NCBI GenBank assembly: GCA_900546565.1
Contig: URDC01000066.1
Span: forward strand, 1-5,288
Direction: 5' to 3'
Origin: an uncultured Opitutales bacterium
GTDB lineage: Bacteria > Verrucomicrobiota > Verrucomicrobiia > Opitutales > Intestinicryptomonadaceae
DNA length: 5,288 nt
The notes under the pieces are model-generated. The model was not told the origin of the DNA. It saw only the letters and a list, made by a program, of their open reading frames with translations, and made no database searches. Made by a program: the position numbers and the translations under genes. Shown here piece by piece: positions 1-5,183 of the stretch (the first letter of the stretch is position 1; every line of letters starts with the position of its first letter).

Positions 1-158
1 TGAATTGGCGAAGCCAAGAGCTGAGCGACGATAGGAGCGTTCTAAAATCTAATAGTGTCTTTGTAGCACGCGCCTCGCGACTTTTAGCAAGCTCACACGT
101 TGATTCTAACGTGAAAAATAATGTAAAAGTCTTTCCCAGTCGGGAAATCCTTTTTTTT
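1..158 (+). repeat. Left arm of a ~155-bp imperfect inverted repeat
   Basis: This segment matches the reverse complement of 5029-5183. The outer 39 bases differ at only two positions (18 and 24). Further identical blocks are 42-52, 64-79, 90-99 and 114-128. By eye the arms agree at roughly 80-85% of positions up to about 130. They then diverge over a hairpin and agree again at an AATCC-plus-T-run (about 146-158). The outer tip contains a small hairpin, TTGGC-gaa-GCCAA (5-17). A second hairpin at 96-113 (CACGTT/AACGTG) is not kept in the other arm. The match begins at base 1, so the true left boundary may lie outside the window. No coding frame is apparent. It is probably one copy of a dispersed intergenic repeat; a terminal inverted repeat of a mobile unit is the alternative. 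Confidence 0.88.
132..158 (+). terminator. Intrinsic terminator at the inner end of the left repeat arm
   Basis: A 6-bp stem TTTCCC/GGGAAA (132-137 with 142-147) closes a 4-base loop. After a 3-base spacer comes a run of eight T (151-158). It would stop rightward transcription entering from a gene to the left of the window, insulating the thyA operon. The stem is short and the spacer is not ideal, so strength is uncertain. The right repeat arm carries a different hairpin at the same place. Confidence 0.55.
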
Positions 159-159
159 A

Positions 160-187
160 CAAAAAAATAAAGGCGAAATTGCCTTTA
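160..187 (-). terminator. Leftward-facing intrinsic terminator
   Basis: A 7-bp stem (TAAAGGC 168-174 with GCCTTTA 181-187) encloses a 6-base loop. On the minus strand the stem is followed at once by a run of seven T (the A-run at 161-167 on the plus strand). On the plus strand no T-run follows, so it works only for leftward transcripts. No credible minus-strand gene lies in the window to its right. It therefore either ends an unrecognised short RNA or decayed gene from the 190-290 region, or catches antisense transcription. Together with the hairpin at 132-158 it forms a facing pair of terminators. Confidence 0.6.
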
Positions 188-208
188 CTAATCGCCGACT
201 CTTTCGAA

Positions 209-259
209 ACATACAAAAGACCCGCCCTGCGGGACGCCGCTTGTCGGACATACAAAAGA
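209..259 (+). repeat. Two direct copies of ACATACAAAAGA, 39 bases apart
   Basis: Identical 12-base copies lie at 209-220 and 248-259, each preceded by a related CGAA/CGG sequence. A third, shortened relative (CGAACACAAAAG, 5252-5263) occurs near the right end of the window. The pair sits just upstream of thyA and could be a protein-binding site or part of a dispersed repeat. The sequence does not show which. Confidence 0.6.
221..233. other. Small GC-rich hairpin
   Basis: A 5-bp stem CCCGC/GCGGG closes a 3-base loop (CCT) between the two ACATACAAAAGA copies. No T-run follows on either strand, so it is not a terminator by itself. It may be structure within a thyA leader or within a leftward transcript. 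Confidence 0.4.
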
Positions 260-260
260 G

Positions 261-288
261 TTGCAAAAAAAGCGGACGGGCTTAGAGT
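261..288 (+). promoter_or_regulatory. Weak candidate promoter for the thyA operon
   Basis: TTGCAA (261-266) and TAGAGT (283-288) are separated by 16 bases and loosely resemble -35 and -10 boxes. Initiation about seven bases downstream would fall almost on the thyA ATG at 298, giving a very short or absent leader. The -10 match is poor and many bacteria use other consensus boxes, so this is only the best candidate I can see in the upstream gap. Confidence 0.2.
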
Positions 289-297
289 TATTGGCAA

Positions 298-1095
298 ATG
301 AAAGAATACTTGGATTTACTGAAATTGGTACTGGAAAACGGCAACGAGCGTTCCGACCGGACTGGGGTCGGCACAATCGGCGTATTCGGGGCGCAGGCGC
401 GTTTCAATTTGCGCGACGCTTTTCCGCTTTTGACAACCAAAAAGCTCCACACGCGTTCGATAATACACGAGCTTCTCTGGTTTTTAAAAGGCGATACAAA
501 CGTGAAATACCTACACGAAAACAACGTCACAATTTGGGACGAATGGGCGGATAAAGACGGAAATCTCGGCAGAATCTACGGCGCACAATGGACCGACTGG
601 CGCGCGCCCGACGGCCGCACCATAAACCAAATAAAGCAAGTCGAAAACTCGCTAAAAAAAGACCCGTTCGGACGCCGCCATATTGTCTGCGCTTGGAACC
701 CCGGCGAGCTCGACAAAATGGCATTGCCCCCGTGCCACGCAATGTTCCAATTCTACGTTTCCTCAGACGGCGAGCTCAGCTGCCAACTCTATCAGCGCAG
801 TGCCGACCTCTTTTTGGGCGTGCCCTTTAACATAGCTTCCTACGCAATGCTCACGATGATGATGGCGCAAGTCTGCGGCTACAAAGCGGGCGAATTTGTC
901 CATACTTTCGGCGACCTGCACATATATAAGAACCACCTTGACCAAGTTCGCCTGCAACTTTCGCGCGAACCGCGTCCGTTGCCGAAGCTCGTTCTAAACC
1001 CCGAGCGCAAGCGGCTCGAAGACTTCGTATTCGAAGATTTTTCGATACAGGGCTACGACCCCTACCCAGCAATTAAAGCTCCCATAGCCGTCTAA
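298..1095 (+). CDS. thyA: Thymidylate synthase ThyA
   Basis: This enzyme methylates dUMP to dTMP with 5,10-methylenetetrahydrofolate, releasing dihydrofolate, in the cytoplasm. The protein is 265 aa, within one residue of E. coli ThyA as I remember it, and aligns end to end from MKEYL to the C-terminal IKAPIAV. Visible catalytic and binding residues are Arg21 (DRTG), the double arginine 126-127, and the nucleophile Cys146 in the PPCH motif. Also present are Arg167 (QRS), Asp170, Asn178 (FNIAS) and His208/Tyr210 (GDLHIY). The ATG at 298 gives the family's usual N terminus. It has no clear Shine-Dalgarno sequence, only an unconvincing GAG about 12 bases upstream. It is the first gene of a probable four-gene operon; the reductase follows after 14 bases, a classic pairing because that enzyme recycles the dihydrofolate made here. 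The protein appears intact. Confidence 0.98.
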   Translation: MKEYLDLLKLVLENGNERSDRTGVGTIGVFGAQARFNLRDAFPLLTTKKLHTRSIIHELLWFLKGDTNVKYLHENNVTIWDEWADKDGNLGRIYGAQWTDWRAPDGRTINQIKQVENSLKKDPFGRRHIVCAWNPGELDKMALPPCHAMFQFYVSSDGELSCQLYQRSADLFLGVPFNIASYAMLTMMMAQVCGYKAGEFVHTFGDLHIYKNHLDQVRLQLSREPRPLPKLVLNPERKRLEDFVFEDFSIQGYDPYPAIKAPIAV

Positions 1096-1109
1096 CCAAA
1101 CCGCGTAAA

Positions 1110-1631
1110 ATGGGCAAAAAAATAAGGGCAATCGCCGCCGTCTCGTTAAACGGCGTAATCGGAAACGGGCTGCAAATACCGTGGCACATTCCCGAAGATT
1201 TTAAACACTTCAAGAAAACCACACTCGGCGGAATCATCGTGATGGGACGCAAAACGTGGGAAAGCCTCGGGGCGAAACCGCTGCCGAAGCGCGAGAACGT
1301 CGTCATCACATCGACGCCCGAAAAAATCGGCGCGGGCGCAAAGGCGTTTAAATCGTTCGAAGACTTCCTTGCCGCCTACGCTGACGACCCGCGCAACATC
1401 TGGGTGTGCGGCGGCGCAAGCCTCTATAAATCGGCGTTGCCCCATTGCTCCGAAATCATTCTAAGCCGCGTAAAATTCAGACCCCGCGGCGACATATTTT
1501 TTCCGAACACGCGCGGCGTATTCAAAAAAGCCGACACAATCAAAAAGCGCAAACTCTTCAACGTTGTCCGCTATGTTGCGATAAAAAACGCCTCCGCAAA
1601 AAACGCACAACCCGCGCAACAAAACGCTTAA
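1110..1631 (+). CDS. folA: Dihydrofolate reductase
   Basis: This enzyme reduces dihydrofolate to tetrahydrofolate with NADPH, closing the cycle opened by thyA. The protein is 173 aa, slightly longer than the 159-aa E. coli enzyme. The N-terminal strand (IRAIAAVSLNGVIG) is followed by Trp25 and the catalytic acid Asp30 in the IPEDF segment. The cofactor-binding MGRKTWESLG block spans about 45-54, the GGASLY motif spans 101-106, and GDIFFP lies near 127-132. The extra length is mainly a C-terminal tail ending AQPAQQNA, probably disordered. The start follows thyA by 14 bases (CCAAACCGCGTAAA, no Shine-Dalgarno), consistent with co-transcription. Chromosomal pairing with thyA argues for the housekeeping enzyme. 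A trimethoprim-resistance cassette is less likely, because there is no attC site or integron context in view. Confidence 0.96.
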   Translation: MGKKIRAIAAVSLNGVIGNGLQIPWHIPEDFKHFKKTTLGGIIVMGRKTWESLGAKPLPKRENVVITSTPEKIGAGAKAFKSFEDFLAAYADDPRNIWVCGGASLYKSALPHCSEIILSRVKFRPRGDIFFPNTRGVFKKADTIKKRKLFNVVRYVAIKNASAKNAQPAQQNA

Positions 1632-1653
1632 AAAAACTGTCTAAAAGCGGCAT

Positions 1654-2328
1654 ATGGAATTTTTGTTTTTGATAATCGTCCCAATCGTAATAGGCATTTA
1701 TGCGCAAATGCGCATATCCTCCGCCTACGAAACATACAGCCGCGTGCGCAGCCGCAACAACCTCACGGGGCGCGACGCAGCCGAGGCAGTCCTGCGGGCG
1801 GCGGGTATACGCGACGTCGAAATCGTCCAAATTCAGGGACACCTCACCGACCACTACGACCCCTCGCGCAAAGTCCTCGCCCTCAGCCGCGAAAACTACC
1901 TCGGCACAAGCCTCGCAGCCCTCGGCGTCGCGGCGCACGAGGCTGGGCACGCCGTCCAGCACAAGCAGCAGTATGCCCCACTCAACCTTCGTATGGCACT
2001 TGTGCCGATAACAAACTTCGCAAGCCAACTTCTGCCGATAGTAATGCTCGGCGGATTTTTCCTGTTCCAAAGCCTCACGACAATCTACATAGCGGTTGCA
2101 ATCTACACGGTGCTGGCCGTCTTCCAGCTCGTGACATTGCCCGTCGAATTTGACGCCTCCGCCCGCGCGAAAGCATACCTTTCAAAACTCGGCGTAATTG
2201 GGGGCGATGAAGCCCGCGGTGTCGAAACCGTTCTGAACGCGGCGGCATTCACCTACGTTGCGGCATTCGTATCGTCGTTGGGTTGGCTACTTTATATGAT
2301 TTCAATAGCAAACGACAGACGCTCCTAA
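1654..2328 (+). CDS. yugP: YugP-like membrane zinc metallopeptidase
   Basis: This is a probable integral membrane zinc protease of the YugP family (Pfam Zn_peptidase_2). Its physiological substrate is not established as far as I know. The protein is 224 aa, close to what I recall for B. subtilis YugP. A hydrophobic N-terminal segment (about 3-18) is followed by the family segment GHLTDHYDP (62-70). The HExxH zinc site reads HEAGH at 95-99, and two hydrophobic segments lie at about 116-136 and 140-163. LPVEFDAS (162-169) follows, where Glu165 is the likely third zinc ligand. A last hydrophobic segment spans about 197-217. All key residues are present. It follows folA after 22 bases and precedes the lipoprotein gene by 13, so it is probably co-transcribed. 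No Shine-Dalgarno sequence is seen before the ATG. Confidence 0.92.
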   Translation: MEFLFLIIVPIVIGIYAQMRISSAYETYSRVRSRNNLTGRDAAEAVLRAAGIRDVEIVQIQGHLTDHYDPSRKVLALSRENYLGTSLAALGVAAHEAGHAVQHKQQYAPLNLRMALVPITNFASQLLPIVMLGGFFLFQSLTTIYIAVAIYTVLAVFQLVTLPVEFDASARAKAYLSKLGVIGGDEARGVETVLNAAAFTYVAAFVSSLGWLLYMISIANDRRS

Positions 2329-2341
2329 CGCCCTTAAAACA

Positions 2342-3967
2342 ATGCAAAAAAGATTCTATCCGATATTTTCCGCAATAATTCCGCTCGCGGCTCTCTTGCT
2401 TTCGGCTTGCTCGCAAAACGAAGACAAGCTCGCAACCGCCGAATTTGTCGACGCAGCAAACCGAACTGTGCAGGCAAAAACGCTCCTGCAAAATTGCGAC
2501 TTTGCCGCATCGAAAAAGGCGTTCGAAAATATCGACGCAAAATTGCGCGACATTGCCGTAAAATACCCGTCAAGCGCAGTCGCCCTCAAACTTGTCTCCG
2601 TGCCCGACATTCGCGCGGGCGAATTCAAATTCCGCGATATACGCGGTAAAATCCTGCCCGCGCTCGCCTTGGCGACATCGCCCGAAACCGCAAAAATATC
2701 GCGCTCTTGCGCCATAGCCGTCTTCTGCGACACCCCGCGCGACGCCTTCGAAACTCTCGCCGAGCTCGTCAATAAAACCGACAAATTCGACGCAAAAACA
2801 AAGGCGGAAATCATCGCAAAATTGCCAATCGACGCAAAAATACAGGCATCTCCCAACGCCACGGCAAAAACCTCAATCCCCGCGGCAGCCTCCGCAAACA
2901 CACGCCCCGCGCTCACCCAAGCCGAGGCAAAAACGCTTCTGGCGGAGGCATCGCGCAATGCAAAATTCTGCGCTTCCAGCCTCTCGGCGGCGGAATCGCT
3001 GCTTGAAAAATCGCAAAAAATTGACGCCGCCCACCGTGCCGAATTTACGGAAATCCTCAAACTCGCCCTCGACCGAGCTGGCACAATAAGCGTCGTTTCA
3101 ATGCGCGAAAAGTCCTTCGCAATACTCGCCGCAGCGGCCGCAAAAGCGGGCTTGGAACAACTCGCCCTCGACACAATCGCGCGGATAAAAGACTACAACT
3201 CGTTCGAAAACGTCTTCGGGCAAATCGCCGAGTCAATCGGAAAAACAAAGAACTACCCCGCCGCGCTTTCAATCGCCTCCAAAATCCGCGATGCCCAAAA
3301 GCGCGACGCCTTCATCGCAGTGCTCGCGGCAAACATAGCCCGCCAAAATAAATTCGAGACCGCTACGCAAATCGCAAAGCAAATCGCCGACATTAAAACG
3401 CGCAACGACACCTTCGTCGAAATCGCAATACTCGCCTACGATGCCCGCGAATATAAACTATTCGCCGCGGTTCTCACAAACATCGACATCTCGGACCTCT
3501 CCTGCCTGAAAAAATTCGCCACCTTCGCGGCCCCCGCCGAGACCGATTTAAGTATATCCAATTCCGCCGCAATCCTCGCCGAGCTCACAATTCCCGTGAA
3601 CGCTAAAATCGCGGAATATCTAAACAATACCGCGGCGGAAAAATATTCGGGCGGCGTCGCGTGCGCAACGCGCATAGTCGACAATTATTCGAAGCTCGGC
3701 GACTATCCCGCCGCGCTGAATTTCGTCCATAAAAACGAACGCCTCATCGGCACAAAAACATTCCATCTCTCGACACGCGCTTCGATAAACGCACTCGAAG
3801 CAGACAACGCCGACGCCGAAAAAGCACTCGTCGAAGCCTCGACAAAAGCCGCATTCAAGGACACTCCGCAAAAAATCGAGTTCGCCTTCCTGCTCGAAAC
3901 CTCGAAAATTTCGGAGCAGACAAAATCGAAAATCCTCAGCCATTTGCTCAAAGCTGAGTTGCGATAA
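2342..3967 (+). CDS. Lipoprotein with TPR-like helical repeats, function unknown
   Basis: I do not recognise a named family. The 541-aa protein begins with a signal peptide and a lipobox LSAC, so cleavage before Cys23 and lipid attachment to an envelope membrane are expected. The rest is rich in Ala, Lys and Ile and looks almost entirely helical. Residues about 45-100 (around IAVKYPSSAVALKL) resemble the first helices of TPR-type lipoproteins. A Pro/Ala/Thr-rich linker lies at about 168-193. From about 256 to 384, four units recur at roughly 33-residue spacing, with boundaries near 256, 288, 321 and 354; examples are YPAALSIASKIRD and FETATQIAKQIAD. A related unit (YPAALNFVHK) lies near 455-464. 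This is the pattern of TPR-type scaffolds that bind proteins or peptides. No catalytic motif is visible. It follows the protease gene by 13 bases, with an A-rich, Shine-Dalgarno-free start, and a terminator follows. A partner or adaptor role for the membrane protease is possible but is inference from adjacency alone. Confidence 0.88.
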   Translation: MQKRFYPIFSAIIPLAALLLSACSQNEDKLATAEFVDAANRTVQAKTLLQNCDFAASKKAFENIDAKLRDIAVKYPSSAVALKLVSVPDIRAGEFKFRDIRGKILPALALATSPETAKISRSCAIAVFCDTPRDAFETLAELVNKTDKFDAKTKAEIIAKLPIDAKIQASPNATAKTSIPAAASANTRPALTQAEAKTLLAEASRNAKFCASSLSAAESLLEKSQKIDAAHRAEFTEILKLALDRAGTISVVSMREKSFAILAAAAAKAGLEQLALDTIARIKDYNSFENVFGQIAESIGKTKNYPAALSIASKIRDAQKRDAFIAVLAANIARQNKFETATQIAKQIADIKTRNDTFVEIAILAYDAREYKLFAAVLTNIDISDLSCLKKFATFAAPAETDLSISNSAAILAELTIPVNAKIAEYLNNTAAEKYSGGVACATRIVDNYSKLGDYPAALNFVHKNERLIGTKTFHLSTRASINALEADNADAEKALVEASTKAAFKDTPQKIEFAFLLETSKISEQTKSKILSHLLKAELR

Positions 3968-3976
3968 CCTCAACCG

Positions 3977-4003
3977 CGCGGGCAATTCGACCCGCGTTTT
4001 TTT
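3977..4003 (+). terminator. Intrinsic terminator ending the thyA operon
   Basis: A 6-bp all-GC stem CGCGGG/CCCGCG (3977-3982 with 3991-3996) closes an 8-base loop and is followed directly by seven T (3997-4003). It lies ten bases after the lipoprotein stop codon and is the strongest terminator in the window. It separates the four-gene operon from the PIG-L gene. Confidence 0.88.
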
Positions 4004-4016
4004 ACACCCACTTCCC

Positions 4017-4022
4017 TAATAA
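4017..4022 (+). promoter_or_regulatory. Possible -10 box just before the PIG-L start
   Basis: TAATAA lies five bases before the ATG at 4028, inside the 24-base gap after the terminator. If used as a -10 box, transcription would begin at or next to the start codon and give a leaderless mRNA. No good -35 box is present; the T-run of the terminator occupies that place. The A/T-rich sequence may instead simply favour translation initiation. Confidence 0.2.
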
Positions 4023-4027
4023 AAACA

Positions 4028-4900
4028 ATGAAAAATTATTTGGATTTTGCAAATACTATCGCCTCAACTTTCGAGGCCGCAAAAAAAATCCCAGCCCCCG
4101 ACGCGCAGCACGCGCCTAAAAACGCCGCGGAAATATTCGGCAATCCCGCCCTCCCAACTGACAAAAGCTCGGCGGACAACATCCTGATTTTCGCGCCGCA
4201 CCCCGACGACGAGTGCATAACGGGGCTCCTGCCCCTGCGCCTCATGCGCGAACACGGCGCACATGTAACGAATGTCGCCATAACGCTCGGCTCGAAAGTC
4301 GAACGCCGCGGGGAGCGCAAAATAGAACTTCAAAACGCCTGCAATTTTCTCGGCTGGGAACTCGAAATCTGCGGCGACCCCGACAACGGGCTCGTCAGCA
4401 TTAATCCCAAAACCCGCGCCGACAACCCGAATTATTGGTCGATTTGCGTCGAAAAACTCGCCGCAATCATCGAAGAAAAAAAGCCGACAATCATCTTCGC
4501 GCCACACCCCGACGATTGGAACGCCACACACATCGGCACCGCGTTGCTCGCCCGCGATGCCGTAAGAAAGGCGGATTGGTGCGGCACATTCGTTGAAACC
4601 GAGTATTGGGGCGGGTTAAAAAAGGCGAACCTTATGGTCGAGGCGCGCTCCGAACACGTCGCCACACTAATAACAGCCCTCGCATTCCATAAAAAGGAAG
4701 TCGAGCGCAACGATTACCATTTGCGCTTGCCCGCTTGGATGTGCGACAACGTCCGCCGCGGCGCGGAACTCGTCGGCGGCGCGGGCGCACCCGCGCCCGA
4801 ATACACATTCGCCACCCTCTATAATGTAATACAAATCCCGACAAAACATACCCTGCCCCCCGCAATCTCCTCCCTCCTCAACACCACCCCAAAGGCATAA
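4028..4900 (+). CDS. PIG-L (LmbE-like) family zinc deacetylase
   Basis: This is a probable metal-dependent N-deacetylase of the LmbE/PIG-L family, which also includes MshB and BshB. Those enzymes remove acetyl groups from N-acetylglucosamine-containing substrates. The substrate here cannot be read from sequence. The protein is 290 aa. A roughly 50-residue N-terminal extension precedes the signature NILIFAPHPDDE. By analogy with MshB, His58, Asp61 and His168 are the expected zinc ligands and Asp60 the general base. A second block at 157-170 reads FAPHPDDWNATHIG. RKIEL (97-101) and the tryptophan/glycine-rich YWGGL segment (193-197) also fit. No signal peptide is evident, so it is probably cytoplasmic. 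The ATG lacks a Shine-Dalgarno sequence and is preceded by CTAATAAAAACA. It is separated from the upstream operon by a terminator, so it is probably transcribed alone or by read-through. Confidence 0.93.
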   Translation: MKNYLDFANTIASTFEAAKKIPAPDAQHAPKNAAEIFGNPALPTDKSSADNILIFAPHPDDECITGLLPLRLMREHGAHVTNVAITLGSKVERRGERKIELQNACNFLGWELEICGDPDNGLVSINPKTRADNPNYWSICVEKLAAIIEEKKPTIIFAPHPDDWNATHIGTALLARDAVRKADWCGTFVETEYWGGLKKANLMVEARSEHVATLITALAFHKKEVERNDYHLRLPAWMCDNVRRGAELVGGAGAPAPEYTFATLYNVIQIPTKHTLPPAISSLLNTTPKA

Positions 4901-5028
4901 TTTTATAACTCCGAAAGCGGCGGCGATTGGCTCTGCCAACGCGCTTTGACCTTTGGTTAAAGTTCTTATTTAAAAGTGGCGCGGCTTTCGCTTCCAGTCA
5001 ATATCCAGCTTCGCCTCTTATTAAAATG
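4901..5028. other. Intergenic stretch between PIG-L and the right repeat arm
   Basis: I see no gene here. It holds a terminator-like hairpin (4944-4971) and a small hairpin TTGGC-tct-GCCAA (4927-4939). That stem is identical to the one at the outer tip of both repeat arms. A CGAAAGC at 4912-4918 is mirrored by GCTTTCG at 4984-4990, but the flanking bases do not extend the pairing well. The rest has no recognisable signal. Confidence 0.6.
4944..4971 (+). terminator. Probable terminator of the PIG-L gene
   Basis: An 8-bp stem (CTTTGACC 4944-4951 with GGTTAAAG 4955-4962, one G-U pair) closes a 3-base loop. It is followed by TTCTTATTT (4963-4971), a broken T-run. It lies 43 bases beyond the PIG-L stop. 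The weak T-run makes it a moderate candidate; the hairpin at 5045-5071 may serve as backup. Confidence 0.5.
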
Positions 5029-5183
5029 AAAAAGGATTTTACGAATGTAAAAGACTTTTTACATTATTTTTCGAATTAGAACTAGCGTGTGAGCTGAAAA
5101 AAACGGGCGAGGCGCGTGCTAAAAGCCGCGTTTAGATTTTAGGCCGCTCCTATCGTCGCGCAGCTTTTGGCTTCGCCAATTCA
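5029..5183 (-). repeat. Right arm of the ~155-bp inverted repeat
   Basis: The reverse complement of this segment matches 1-158, so the two arms point towards each other around the five genes. The outer tip at 5183 reads TGAATTGGCGAAGCCAA on the minus strand, identical to the left arm over its first 17 bases. The right arm is a few bases shorter because of small indels. It contains the tip hairpin TTGGC-ttc-GCCAA (5167-5179) and, near the inner end, a perfect 8-bp palindromic stem (5045-5064). Unlike the left arm, its outer boundary is visible: similarity cannot be tested beyond 5183 because the left arm begins at base 1 of the window. Confidence 0.88.
5045..5071 (+). terminator. Hairpin plus T-run at the inner end of the right arm
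   Basis: A perfect 8-bp stem ATGTAAAA/TTTTACAT (5045-5052 with 5057-5064) has a 4-base loop. On the plus strand it is followed by TATTTTT (5065-5071). The stem is AU-rich and so only moderately stable, but the layout fits a terminator for rightward transcripts from PIG-L. On the minus strand a T-run occurs only after an 11-base spacer, so leftward termination would be weaker. Confidence 0.45.

Larger units (their letters stand above)
160..297 (-). other. Non-coding leader; possible minus-strand small RNA or gene remnant
   Basis: This segment lies between the left repeat arm and thyA. Read leftwards it contains a repeated CTTTTGTATGT motif, a GC hairpin (221-233) and a terminator (187 to 160). 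The arrangement resembles a short transcript ending in a terminator. A minus-strand frame opening inside thyA at 376 ends with TAG at 188-190, directly against the terminator hairpin. Its peptide (ending SFVCFERVGD) resembles no family I know and overlaps thyA, so I do not call it a gene. It could be a small RNA, the decayed 3' end of a gene, or simply repeat-derived sequence. No minus-strand promoter was recognised. Confidence 0.25.

Noticed and set aside
209..259. CRISPR-like array
   Set aside because: There are only two 12-base copies, too short and too few, and no cas genes are present.
190..297. Folate (THF) riboswitch upstream of thyA
   Set aside because: Tetrahydrofolate riboswitches are plausible for folate genes, but I cannot identify the conserved core or a consistent multi-stem junction on the plus strand here, only a small isolated hairpin.
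188..376. Minus-strand 62-codon frame ending at the leftward terminator
   Set aside because: It starts inside thyA, is short and resembles no known family. I kept the terminator coincidence as a finding but do not call a gene.
1558..2070. Minus-strand open frame (170 codons) across the folA end and the protease gene
   Set aside because: It overlaps the HEAGH-containing protease frame and the end of folA, and shows no recognisable motif; it is a shadow frame.
2356..3174. Long minus-strand open frame (272 codons) opposite the lipoprotein gene
   Set aside because: It lies wholly inside a gene with a clear signal peptide and helical repeats. Its Ser/Ala/Arg-rich peptide looks like the mirror of the codon use of the real frame and shows no domain.
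4064..4531. Minus-strand open frame (155 codons) opposite the PIG-L gene
   Set aside because: It runs antisense to the conserved PHPDDE and second histidine motifs of the deacetylase, and has no family features of its own.
1..5183. Composite transposon or integron cassette carrying folA as a resistance gene
   Set aside because: No transposase, integrase or attC-like site is visible. The thyA-folA pairing is typical of housekeeping chromosomal loci, and the repeats alone do not establish mobility.
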